Shown here piece by piece: positions 7,270 to 14,923 of a stretch of DNA of 64,000 nt. The DNA comes from JBBSAT01 sp046351235. Its GTDB lineage: Bacteria; Myxococcota_A; Polyangia; Polyangiales; Sandaracinaceae. Positions within the stretch are counted from its first letter, which is position 1. Each line of letters starts with the position of its first letter. The stretch is taken from contig JAXLYV010000002.1 in assembly GCA_046351235.1 (NCBI GenBank), positions 983,359 through 1,047,358 of the forward strand, read 5' to 3'. A program made the position numbers and the translations under genes. The notes under the pieces were generated by a model. The model was not told the DNA's origin, did not search any database, and was given only the letters and a program-made list of their open reading frames with translations.

Positions 7270-9333
7270 ATGTCGCGTCTCGGGGTGGGCTCCGTCTCGG
7301 CTTTCCTTGCTGTCTTCGTCCTCTTCGCGGGCCTCGCGCCGGCCTCCGCGCAGCGTCGCGGCGCCGCAGCGGCCACGCCCGAGGCGCTCGCCGAGCGCTG
7401 CGGACCGGACCACGCCGACGCGTGCGCCCAGGCCGGCGTCGCGTTCGAGACGGGCACGGGCGTCACCGCCGACGTCCCGCGCGCCGTCGATCTCTACCGG
7501 CGCGGCTGCGCAGCGCACCACCCCGAGTCGTGCCGCCGCATCGGCGTCATGTTCCTCGAGGGCACGAGCGGGGTCTCGCAGGACCGCACGCAAGCCCGCG
7601 TGAACCTCCAGACCGCGTGCGAGGCGCACGACGGCGAGGCGTGCTTCCAGCTCGCGCGCCTGTTCGAGCGCCCGCTCGCCGTCACCGAGGACTTCGTCAC
7701 CGCGCGCCGCTGGCTCGAGCGCGGCTGCACGTCGCAGTACTGGGAGGCGTGCACGCACCTCGCCGAGGCGCTCGCGCCGAGCGACGGTGACCGCGAGCGC
7801 GCCGACGCCGTCCGCTTCTTCACGGCCTCTTGCCAAGGGCACGGCAGCTCGTTCGATCCGCCCGCGTGCTGGATGCTCGGCGACATGCTCGCCGAAGGCC
7901 GCGGCGCGGCGCAGGACCTCGCGCGCGCGGGGCGTATGTACGAGCGCGCGTGCGAGCACGACGAGCTCGACGGCTGCGAGCGCCTCGGCGCGCTGCTCGC
8001 CGAGGGCGGCACCGGCGTGCGCGCCGACGTGGCGCGCGCGCGCCGCTTCCTCACGCGCGCGTGCGAGGCCGGGGAGCATCCGAGCGCGTGCAATGACCTG
8101 GGCCTGCTCGACGAGGCCGCCGGCGATGCCGAGCGCGCCGCCGCCTACTACACGAACGCCTGCGAGCACGGCGAGCCCGTGGGCTGCTCGAACCTCGGCC
8201 ACTTGCTCGAGGCGGGGGCCGAGGGCGTGCCGCAAGACATGGCGTCGGCGGTGCAGCACTACCAGCGCGGCTGCGACGGCGGCGACGGCGGCGGCTGCGT
8301 GAGCCTCGGCCTGCTCCACGAGGAAGGCCGCGGCGTCGAGCAGAGTGTCGCGACGGCGGTCGAGCTCTTCGGCCGCGCCTGCTCGCACGCGGATCAGCTC
8401 GGCTGCGTGAACCTCGGGCGCATGGCCGAGGACGGCCGCGGGCGCCCGCAGAGCTACGCCGACTCCGTGCGCCTCTACGACACCGCGTGCGATCAGGGCG
8501 AGATGCTCGGCTGCACGATGCTCGGCCTGCTCTACGAGACGGGGCACGGCGTCACGGCCGACCTCGCGCGCGCGAGAGAGCTGCACCAGCAGGCCTGCGA
8601 CGGCGGCGACCAGCTCGGCTGCGTGAACGTCGCCGTGCTCTACGAAGAGGCGCGCGGCGTGGATCGCGACCTGCGGCGCGCGCTGCGCGCCTACCAGACG
8701 GCGTGCGATCAGCACGAGCTCTACGGCTGCACGCGCCTCGGCCTGCTCTACCGCGCGGGCACCGGCGTCACGGCCGATGACGCGCGCGCCGTCGCGCTGT
8801 TCACGCAGGCCTGCGACGGCGGCGACCTGCGCGGCTGCAACGCTCTCGGCTACATGCTCGAGCACGCGCGTGCCGTGCCCGAGGATGCCGCGCGCGCGGC
8901 GACGCTGTACCGGCGCGCGTGCGACGGCGCGATCCTCGCGGGCTGCACGAGCCTCGGCACGCTCTACACGCGCGGTGCGGGCGTGCCGCGCGATCCGGCG
9001 CGCGCCGTGCCGCTCTTCGATCACGCCTGCCAGGGCGGCAACATGCTCGCCTGCTCGAACCTGGGCTCGCTCTACGAGACGGGCACGGGCGTGGCGACCG
9101 TCGACATGCGGCGCGCGACCGATCTGTATCGCCGCGCGTGCGACGGCGGGGAAGGGCGCGGCTGCTTCAACATGGCGCGCCTCTACGAGACGGGCGCCTT
9201 GAGCACGGCGCCCTCGCTCGACCGCGCGCACCAGTACTACCAGCGGGCGTGCACGGCCGGGTACGCGCCGGCCTGCGAGCATGCGCTCACGATCACGAGC
9301 GAGACGCCCGCGCCGGCGCCGGCGCGGCAGTAG
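7270..9333 (+). CDS. Secreted Sel1-repeat protein with paired cysteines (Hcp-like)
   Basis: A 687-residue protein with a signal peptide (residues 1-28, cleavage after ASA) and then roughly 17 consecutive Sel1/TPR-like repeats of about 36 residues to the end. Nearly every repeat has a Cys pair separated by seven residues (patterns such as ACDGGDLRGC and ACDQGEMLGC). This is the arrangement of the Helicobacter cysteine-rich Hcp proteins, in which each pair forms a disulfide clamping the two helices. That fits an oxidising periplasmic or extracellular location. The C-terminal tail is Pro/Ala-rich. Sel1 scaffolds bind proteins or peptidoglycan; no enzyme motif is present. It is single-gene, with about 120 bp of upstream sequence. 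Confidence 0.9.
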   Translation: MSRLGVGSVSAFLAVFVLFAGLAPASAQRRGAAAATPEALAERCGPDHADACAQAGVAFETGTGVTADVPRAVDLYRRGCAAHHPESCRRIGVMFLEGTSGVSQDRTQARVNLQTACEAHDGEACFQLARLFERPLAVTEDFVTARRWLERGCTSQYWEACTHLAEALAPSDGDRERADAVRFFTASCQGHGSSFDPPACWMLGDMLAEGRGAAQDLARAGRMYERACEHDELDGCERLGALLAEGGTGVRADVARARRFLTRACEAGEHPSACNDLGLLDEAAGDAERAAAYYTNACEHGEPVGCSNLGHLLEAGAEGVPQDMASAVQHYQRGCDGGDGGGCVSLGLLHEEGRGVEQSVATAVELFGRACSHADQLGCVNLGRMAEDGRGRPQSYADSVRLYDTACDQGEMLGCTMLGLLYETGHGVTADLARARELHQQACDGGDQLGCVNVAVLYEEARGVDRDLRRALRAYQTACDQHELYGCTRLGLLYRAGTGVTADDARAVALFTQACDGGDLRGCNALGYMLEHARAVPEDAARAATLYRRACDGAILAGCTSLGTLYTRGAGVPRDPARAVPLFDHACQGGNMLACSNLGSLYETGTGVATVDMRRATDLYRRACDGGEGRGCFNMARLYETGALSTAPSLDRAHQYYQRACTAGYAPACEHALTITSETPAPAPARQ

Positions 9334-9420
9334 CGTCAGCGGCCGAGATCGAGGCTTGAAGTCCTCGGCTCCGATCGACTATCGTGAGGCCCGCAGCGCA
9401 GTCGATCGGGAGGGGACGAC

Positions 9421-9492
9421 ATGAACGCGAGCGTGATGACGACGGCCGAGCTTCTGGACGCGACGGTTGCCTGGGCCCGGTTCCGCACCTGA
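9421..9492 (+). other. Short open frame with a strong RBS, possibly the detached N-terminus of the next gene
   Basis: ATG at 9421 follows GGGAGGGGACGAC, a far better ribosome-binding site than anything before 9504. It encodes 23 residues (beginning MNASVMTTAELLDAT) and stops at TGA 9490-9492. Net insertion of one base near the stop would fuse it smoothly to the frame of the following gene (..ARFRT then LTDSPMRAFL..). It may be a frameshifted N-terminus, a sequencing error or a leader peptide. Confidence 0.4.
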
Positions 9493-9503
9493 CAGACAGT
9501 CCG

Positions 9504-10214
9504 ATGCGTGCGTTCCTCGAGCGGGACACGACGGCGAGCATGTTTCTTCCGGCCATCGAGCGCGCCCGGGCGCTGCTGGCGAGCATGCCGCGCGAGGACA
9601 GCGCGTTCGCTCGCCTGACCGAGGAGCTCGTCGCGCTCGATGCGCGTCACGACGCCCGCGGTCGCTTCGTCGTGCTCAGCCTCCAGGCCTTCACGCGTCA
9701 TCCAGATGAGGCAATCGCGAAAAAGGCGCGTGACCTTCTCCTCCTCTTCTTCCCGATGGGTCTGTCGTTCATCACGGCGAGCTACGCGGAGGAAGCGGGC
9801 CTCGGCCTCGTGCGCGCCGAGCTGCTCACGGCCGAGCATCGCTCGTGGCTCGCGTCCTTTCCGATGCCAGGCGCGCGGACGCTCGAGAGCGAGCTCGACG
9901 CCCTCCAGGCGGACGCGCGCGCGGTCGGAGCGAAGGCGACCGAGCGAGGCACGCTCGGTTCGGACGGCGCCGTGGTGACGCCGCAGGACATGCTCGATGC
10001 GCGGCGCACGATCGTGCGCCTCGTGCAGCGCGTGATCAGCAACTGGGGCGCGCTCGAGCGCGAGGGCCTGCTCGACGCAACCGCGGTCACCTACACGCAC
10101 GCCCTGCGCGACGGCTGGAACCAGCGCGTGAAGACGGCGACGGACAACGCGGCCGCGCGCCGCGCGAGCGAGCCGACGGCGCCCACGGGCCCCACGGCAC
10201 CGACCGGGACCTGA
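9504..10214 (+). CDS. Helical protein of unknown function, start uncertain
   Basis: A 236-residue protein (from ATG 9504) that looks almost entirely alpha-helical. It has a hydrophobic stretch around residues 78-95 (LLLLFFPMGLSFI) and a low-complexity tail of Pro-Thr-Ala-Gly repeats (PTAPTGPTAPTG). No family recognised. ATG 9504 has no visible ribosome-binding site. The reading frame stays open upstream to 9384, but the better start signal at 9421 is out of phase and stops at 9490. The true gene may therefore begin at 9421 with a frameshift. Confidence 0.6.
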   Translation: MRAFLERDTTASMFLPAIERARALLASMPREDSAFARLTEELVALDARHDARGRFVVLSLQAFTRHPDEAIAKKARDLLLLFFPMGLSFITASYAEEAGLGLVRAELLTAEHRSWLASFPMPGARTLESELDALQADARAVGAKATERGTLGSDGAVVTPQDMLDARRTIVRLVQRVISNWGALEREGLLDATAVTYTHALRDGWNQRVKTATDNAAARRASEPTAPTGPTAPTGT

Positions 10215-10253
10215 ACCGCTCCGATTTTCCGTCACGACGATCGGAGGTTCCGG

Positions 10254-11618
10254 ATGAACAAGGCCAGTGGATCGGTCGCTGTTTTCGTCGTTCTCCTCGG
10301 GTGCACCCCGACACCGAGTGCGTCGACCCCTACGACGGTGATGCCCGGCTCGGAAACGGCCGCGACGTTCTCCGCGGCATCGCCCTCCGGGCCCGCGACG
10401 ATGGTCGTGCAATCGAACGGTGGCTCGACGGTCTTCATGTCCGCGTGGTCGGAAGACGGCAGCAACTGGCACCCGTGCGACCTCTTCTCATGCGGGTACG
10501 GCGGCCCGATGCCTGTCGCGGTTCAGCAAGGGAACTTCAGAGGGGACCCGGCCGTCGCCGCCGGCCTGCCTGGTAGCGGCATCGTCATGGCGGCGAACAT
10601 CGCCGATCGTGCCCAGCCGTACTTTCATCAGAACGGGCTCGTCGTCGTCTCGATGTCGATCGACGGCGGACGAAACTGGATCTCGACTCAGGAGGTCAAC
10701 CCGTACGGCAGCGGCGACGGATGCGACGAAGGGGGACAGGATCAGGAAGACCTCAGCTACGACCCGACCACCGACACGTTCTGGGTGGCGTGGCGCCACG
10801 CAGGCATGGCCACCTACGGCCTCTGCGTCCGAGGCTTCTACGTCGTGCCCGGCCAGTACGCGATCGAGTGGCTCGGGCCCACGTACGAGGTGGAGAACGT
10901 CGACCGCACGCCGTTCTTCGGGGTGGGAGGAGTGCGCGTTCGGCACCACAGCGACCTCTTGACCGTCGTGTACTCGAACAGCGATCACGACCAATTCAGC
11001 GGATGTCCGGGAGGGCTGGAGATGCGCTGGTTCTCGAACTCGAGCCCGGACTTCGGGCACAGCTGGAGCGCGAGCCACCAGATCTTCGACAGCCACGACT
11101 TCAACTGGTGCTTCGGCAGGAACACGCTCACCCAAGGCTTCCGCAACTTCTCGTTCGACGTCGACTTTGTCGGGACCTACTGGGCCGCCATCGTCGAGAG
11201 CCCCAACCGGATCCGCGTCTTCTACAGCATCGATCGAACCAACTGGGTGGCCGACACGGTGTTCACGACCGCTGCCGTCAGGACGATGGGCCACCCCGCG
11301 ATCGCTGGCGACGGCCGGGGGAACATCGGGCTGTCTTTCTACGAGACGGATACGAACAACACGCCGCGCGTGAGTCGCTGGTTCGCAGCTCGCAGCTCGG
11401 ATCTCACGCAGCCTTGGAGCGTGGCGCTCCCGATCGAGACGACGTTCGACATTCCGACCGCCGCGTCCGGTCGCGGCCTCGGTGACTATCAAGGGATGAG
11501 CGCGGTGAACCCAGACTTGTTCCCTGGTGCGGACGGAGGAACGTTCTTTCCGGTCTGGACCGGCCGCGCCGCCAGCGGTCTCGTTGTTCGCGGCGCTTTC
11601 GTCAGCTACACCCCATGA
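10254..11618 (+). CDS. Secreted lipoprotein with sialidase-like Asp-box repeats
   Basis: A 454-residue protein with a lipoprotein signal (hydrophobic residues 8-16, lipobox VLLGC). Asp-box (BNR) signatures of the S-x-D-x-G-x-x-W type appear repeatedly: SEDGSNW, SIDGGRNW and SIDRTNW. These mark blades of a beta propeller, as in sialidases and many secreted propellers. The Arg triad and the Glu/Tyr pair of true sialidases are not obvious, so enzyme activity is uncertain. ATG 10254 has GGAGG 5 nt upstream. Codon choice is less GC-biased than in neighbours. It overlaps the next gene by 4 nt (ATGA), so it starts a translationally coupled secretory cluster. Confidence 0.8.
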   Translation: MNKASGSVAVFVVLLGCTPTPSASTPTTVMPGSETAATFSAASPSGPATMVVQSNGGSTVFMSAWSEDGSNWHPCDLFSCGYGGPMPVAVQQGNFRGDPAVAAGLPGSGIVMAANIADRAQPYFHQNGLVVVSMSIDGGRNWISTQEVNPYGSGDGCDEGGQDQEDLSYDPTTDTFWVAWRHAGMATYGLCVRGFYVVPGQYAIEWLGPTYEVENVDRTPFFGVGGVRVRHHSDLLTVVYSNSDHDQFSGCPGGLEMRWFSNSSPDFGHSWSASHQIFDSHDFNWCFGRNTLTQGFRNFSFDVDFVGTYWAAIVESPNRIRVFYSIDRTNWVADTVFTTAAVRTMGHPAIAGDGRGNIGLSFYETDTNNTPRVSRWFAARSSDLTQPWSVALPIETTFDIPTAASGRGLGDYQGMSAVNPDLFPGADGGTFFPVWTGRAASGLVVRGAFVSYTP

Positions 11619-12076
11619 TGCGACCGACCGCCGACTACTTCGGACTCACGTGGCTCGTCGCGGTTGCATCGTGCTTTGCGGTGGGAGGATGTTCCTGCGC
11701 GGTGAGCCATGAGCTCGACGCCTCGGAATCGGGAACGTCGGCAGATGCAACCGTCGGCGCTGACGCGGGCGAAACAGGCGGCGATGCATGGGTGTGCAAT
11801 CCGACCAGTCCCACCTTCCTCAATGGCGGGTGCACGGCAGAGGCTGACGTCGCGTGTCAAGCATGGGCTCAAACCCTCGCGCCAAGCGGCACGATAGCTG
11901 CGTCTCGCTGCGATGGGAACGTGTTCACGTGCACTCGAGGAGCTGACTGCGAGATCGACCCCATGCACTTCCTCTGCACCTGCAGCGGCACGCTCCTCTG
12001 CCGCCAAGATGAGGTCTGCATCAGCGACACGCCGGGCGGGCCCACGCGCTGCGTGCCGATATGCAGCGGAACCTGA
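11615..12076 (+). CDS. Cys-rich lipoprotein, paralogue of the next gene
   Basis: A 153-residue protein with a signal peptide ending in a lipobox (VGGCSC). An Asp/Ala/Gly/Thr-rich linker (about 32-58) follows, then a Cys-rich globular part with about ten Cys after the linker. The final third, CTCSGTLLCRQDEVCISD then TPGGPTRC, is clearly homologous to the end of the next gene (CLCNASRICATNEVCVSD then TPDGPTRC). The start overlaps the upstream propeller gene, and the stop overlaps the next gene by 16 nt. Probably surface-exposed and disulfide-bonded. No known family. Confidence 0.75.
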   Translation: MMRPTADYFGLTWLVAVASCFAVGGCSCAVSHELDASESGTSADATVGADAGETGGDAWVCNPTSPTFLNGGCTAEADVACQAWAQTLAPSGTIAASRCDGNVFTCTRGADCEIDPMHFLCTCSGTLLCRQDEVCISDTPGGPTRCVPICSGT

Positions 12077-12519
12077 TCACCGCCGTCCTGATCTCGTCGT
12101 CAGCAGTGTCGGGCTGCTACGCGAGTCATCTGCGCCCGGAGCGCGACGCGGCGTCACCGCCGCCACTCGATGCGTTCGTCGCAGACGCGCCCGAGCATGA
12201 CGCGGGCTCGCGAGATGCGGGACGACCGACCACCGACACCGGCCCTTGTCCTCACGACTACATCATCTTTCCCTCGTGCACCCCGGCCGAGCTGCAGATG
12301 TGCTTCGATCGCGCGTGGGCGCAGGCCGCTGGCGCCATCCCGCACGTGAGCTGTGTTCAGTTGGGCGACACGTACGCGACCTGCGCCGCAGCCGACAGCT
12401 GCGACTCCACCGGTCGCTGCCTCTGCAACGCGTCCCGCATCTGCGCGACGAATGAGGTCTGCGTGAGCGACACGCCCGATGGTCCCACCCGGTGCCAACG
12501 ATTCTGCACTGCTGACTGA
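12061..12519 (+). CDS. Cys-rich lipoprotein, tandem paralogue of the preceding gene
   Basis: A 152-residue protein with a signal peptide (lipobox VSGC at about residue 19), an Asp/Ala/Arg-rich linker and a Cys-rich domain. It shares the C-terminal pattern EVCxSDTPxGPTRC with its neighbour. It starts 16 nt inside the preceding gene, so translation is coupled. The pair looks like an old tandem duplication (moderate identity, same order of Cys). Function unknown. Confidence 0.75.
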   Translation: MQRNLITAVLISSSAVSGCYASHLRPERDAASPPPLDAFVADAPEHDAGSRDAGRPTTDTGPCPHDYIIFPSCTPAELQMCFDRAWAQAAGAIPHVSCVQLGDTYATCAAADSCDSTGRCLCNASRICATNEVCVSDTPDGPTRCQRFCTAD

Positions 12520-12638
12520 ACCGGGCACGTGATACATCGGGCGACCCTGTGGTGCGCCATCTTGCCCAAGCTCCGTGCCACTTGGGCGCATCCAGCCGTT
12601 GGAGTCGGTCGTCGACGAGTCACGATCTGGGGTCGTCA

Positions 12639-12659
12639 GGCCCCTAGTACGAGAGGGCC
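12639..12659 (+). other. Hairpin matching the 23S rRNA sarcin-ricin loop
   Basis: The 14-mer CCTAGTACGAGAGG (12643-12656) equals the universally conserved sarcin-ricin loop of 23S rRNA. It sits on a stem GGCCCCT/AGGGCC that closes with one bulged C, so the stem differs from rRNA but remains paired. Weak resemblance continues (GAACCTC at 12661-12667, GCTGGGG near 12680), suggesting a decayed 3' fragment of a 23S gene; the alternative is an RNA that mimics the loop. There is no rRNA operon nearby. Confidence 0.4.
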
Positions 12660-12842
12660 GAACCTCGCGAGCGCTTGCTGGGGTCTCGCGACATCGGTTG
12701 TGCCTCCGAGCGGGAGCCAGGGAGGTGCACGGTAGGGTGCCCTGATGCGTTCGGTCGCTCGGAAGGACCCTTGCTCGATGCGCACAGAAGCCAGCGCGGA
12801 GGGTCCAAGGCCGCCCGGAGATACCTTCGCAGGCCGAGGCGA

Positions 12843-12869
12843 CGTCACAGCGTCGGGACGTGGCTCGTC
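12843..12869 (+). promoter_or_regulatory. Predicted ECF41-type promoter
   Basis: CGTCACA (12843-12849), then 16 nt, then CGTC (12866-12869), 32 bp before the start codon at 12902. The published ECF41 consensus, as I recall it, is TGTCACA-N16-CGTC, so this differs at one base with exact spacing. It directly precedes the operon that encodes an ECF41 sigma factor, as expected for autoregulation. Confidence 0.65.
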
Positions 12870-12901
12870 ATTCGTTCGGAAACGAGGAACGGAGGATGGC
12901 C

Positions 12902-14056
12902 ATGGGTACGCGCTTCGTGGTGGTCGGTTCGGGGTATGCGGGAGTGCTGGCGGCGGTGCGCCTGGCGGCGCACGCGGGGCCGGGCGCCGTGACGCTCGTG
13001 GATCCGGTGCTGAAGCTGGTCGAGCGGGTGCGTCTGCACGAAGCGCTCGTCCACGGGCGGGACGTCGAGGTCCCGCTCGAGGCGCTCGCCGAGCGCTGCG
13101 GGATCCACCTCGTCCGCGGGCGCGTGCGGGATCTGCGCGCCCACGCGGTCACGCTCGAGGACGGGCGCGATCTGCCCTTCGAGCGCTGCATCGTCGCGAC
13201 CGGCTCGGAGATCGCACGGGGCACGCCAGGCTCGCGCGAGCACGCGCACGCCCTCGAGCCCGGGACGGTGGCCGGGCTCCGGGACGAGCTCTCGCGCGCG
13301 CAGCGGGTGGCGGTGCTCGGCGGCGGGCTCACCGGCGTCGAGGTGGCCGCCGAGATCGCCGAGACGACGCCCGGAAAGCGCGTCGCGCTCGTCACCCGCG
13401 CGCTCGTGCCGATGCAGACGCCGGCCGCGCGCGCGCACATCGAGGGCGTGCTGCGCCGCCTCGGCGTCGAGCTCGTGCTGGGCGAGCGCGTGGAGGAGAT
13501 CGAGCGTGGCCGCGCCCGGACGAGCGAACGCAGCGTGCCCTTCGATCTTGCCATCGACACGCTGGGCTTCGCGTCGCGCGCACCCGCCTTCCTGTCCGGG
13601 CCGACCGACGCGATGGGGCGCGTCCTCACCGACACCACACTCGCGATGCGCGGCCGGCCCGATGTGTTTCTCGCGGGCGATCTGGCAGCGCCCGAGGGTA
13701 CGCTCGCGGGGGAGCCGATGATCCGTGGCTGCCAGAGCGCGATGCCGATGGGCGCGCACGCCGCCGACGCGGCGTGGGCGAGCGTCCGTGGCGAGCCCGT
13801 GCTGCCCTTCGTCTTCCAGCCGAACGGGTTCTGCATCAGCCTCGGCCGCCACGAGGGCGCGATCGACGCGTACGGACGCGTGCTGCGCCGTCGCGCCGCG
13901 GTCTGGGTGAAGGAAGGCATCTGCCGCTACACGATCGCCGCGATCCGCTGGCAGGCGCGCGGTATCGACTACCGCTGGCGGCCCTTCGTCGGGCGGCGGG
14001 CACGCGCGCTCGCGGCACTGCCCGCGGCGTCGCTCACCGAGGCGAGCGCGTCGTGA
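12902..14056 (+). CDS. FAD-dependent pyridine nucleotide-disulphide oxidoreductase (NDH-2-like)
   Basis: A 384-residue flavoprotein. The N-terminal FAD-binding motif is VVVGSGYAGVLAA (G-x-G-x2-G, residues about 6-16), the NAD(P)H-binding motif is VAVLGGGLTGVEVAAEIAE (about 137-155), and the second FAD motif ends in VFLAGD (about 257). No redox-active CxxC pair is present, so it is of the NDH-2/AIF-like type rather than a disulfide reductase. Of two near ATGs (12896 and 12902), 12902 is chosen because GGAGG then sits at normal distance. Its stop overlaps the ECF41 start (GTGA). Genes next to ECF41 are typically oxidoreductases, carboxymuconolactone decarboxylases or epimerases, and this fits. 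It is probably part of the sigma factor's regulon. Confidence 0.85.
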   Translation: MGTRFVVVGSGYAGVLAAVRLAAHAGPGAVTLVDPVLKLVERVRLHEALVHGRDVEVPLEALAERCGIHLVRGRVRDLRAHAVTLEDGRDLPFERCIVATGSEIARGTPGSREHAHALEPGTVAGLRDELSRAQRVAVLGGGLTGVEVAAEIAETTPGKRVALVTRALVPMQTPAARAHIEGVLRRLGVELVLGERVEEIERGRARTSERSVPFDLAIDTLGFASRAPAFLSGPTDAMGRVLTDTTLAMRGRPDVFLAGDLAAPEGTLAGEPMIRGCQSAMPMGAHAADAAWASVRGEPVLPFVFQPNGFCISLGRHEGAIDAYGRVLRRRAAVWVKEGICRYTIAAIRWQARGIDYRWRPFVGRRARALAALPAASLTEASAS

Positions 14057-14916
14057 GCACCGCGGCCAGCGATCCGCTCGGCGAGGACCGCCCGTATCTG
14101 TTCGGGGTCGCCTACCGCATGCTCGGGAGCGCGTCGGAGGCCGAGGACGTGCTGCAAGACGCGTGGCTGCGCGTGCAGCACGTGCCCGAGAGCGAGATGC
14201 GCTCGCGTCGCGCCTATCTCACGCGCGTCGTGGTGCGGCTCTGCCTCGACGTGCTGCGCTCGGGGCGCAAGACGCGCGAGAGCTACGTCGGCACCTGGCT
14301 CCCGGAGCCCGTGCAGAGCGGCCCCGAGGAGCGCGCCTCGAGCCTGAGCTTCGCGCTGCTCCTCTTGCTCGAGTCGCTCTCGCCGCTCGAGCGGGCGGTG
14401 TTCCTGCTGCACGAGGTCTTCGACTACACGCACGGCGAGATCGCCGCCGTCGTCGAGCGCGACGAAGGCGCGGTGCGCAAGCTGCTCTCGCGCGCCCGCG
14501 AGCACGTGCGCGAGGGCCGCCCGCGCTTCACGACGCGCCCCGAGGATCACCAGCGCATGCTCGGCCAGTTCCTCGCGACGGTGTCGACGGGCGATCTCGC
14601 GGGCCTCGAGGCGATCCTCGCCGAGGACGTCGTCACGCGCACGGACGGCGGCGGCCGCGTGCAGGCGGCGCTCAAGCCGCTCGTCGGGCGCGCGAAGACG
14701 GCGAAGTTCTGGCTCGGCGTCGCCAAGCAGGGCCTCGCGAAGGGCGCGGCCTATGCCGCGGAGCTCGGTGAGGTGAACGGCGCGCCCGCGATCCTGCTCT
14801 TCGTCGAGGGCGTGCTCGATCAGGTGCTCAGCATCGACACCGACGGCACGCAGATCACGGCCATCTACTGCGTGCGCAACCCGGAGAAGCTCGCCCGCGT
14901 CACGCGCCGCGCGTGA
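14053..14916 (+). CDS. ECF41-family sigma factor with fused C-terminal regulatory domain (SigJ-like)
   Basis: A 287-residue extracytoplasmic-function sigma factor. Region 2 lies at about 12-75 (EAEDVLQDAWLRV) and region 4 at about 105-155 (LSPLERAVFLLHEVFDY). A SnoaL-like tail of about 130 residues follows. The three ECF41 signatures are all present: WLPEP at 82-86 in the linker, DGGGR at 198-202, and NPEKL at 276-280 at the extreme C-terminus. In this group the tail replaces a separate anti-sigma factor and both activates and restrains the protein. GTG 14053 overlaps the upstream oxidoreductase stop by 4 nt. The predicted target promoter lies upstream of that gene. The inducing signal is unknown for the group. 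Confidence 0.95.
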   Translation: MSTAASDPLGEDRPYLFGVAYRMLGSASEAEDVLQDAWLRVQHVPESEMRSRRAYLTRVVVRLCLDVLRSGRKTRESYVGTWLPEPVQSGPEERASSLSFALLLLLESLSPLERAVFLLHEVFDYTHGEIAAVVERDEGAVRKLLSRAREHVREGRPRFTTRPEDHQRMLGQFLATVSTGDLAGLEAILAEDVVTRTDGGGRVQAALKPLVGRAKTAKFWLGVAKQGLAKGAAYAAELGEVNGAPAILLFVEGVLDQVLSIDTDGTQITAIYCVRNPEKLARVTRRA

Positions 14917-14923
14917 CGCGTCT

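Larger units (their letters stand above)
12520..12901. other. Non-coding interval upstream of the oxidoreductase-ECF41 operon
   Basis: About 380 bp with no convincing gene. Two features inside it are annotated separately: a hairpin at 12639-12659 identical in its core to the 23S rRNA sarcin-ricin loop, and an ECF41-type promoter at 12843-12869. The rest is ordinary intergenic sequence. Confidence 0.6.

Noticed and set aside
6397..9282. Minus-strand 961-codon frame opposite the Sel1 gene
   Set aside because: Composition is His/Arg/Ala-rich shadow; the plus strand has a signal peptide and clear Sel1 repeats.
9487..9493. Programmed frameshift of the prfB type (UGA C) at the 9490 stop
   Set aside because: A +1 shift at this stop leads into a different frame from the long one, and no -1 slippery heptamer is present.
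12529..12735. 68-codon frame upstream of the ECF41 operon
   Set aside because: No RBS or protein-like pattern; it overlaps the sarcin-ricin-like hairpin.
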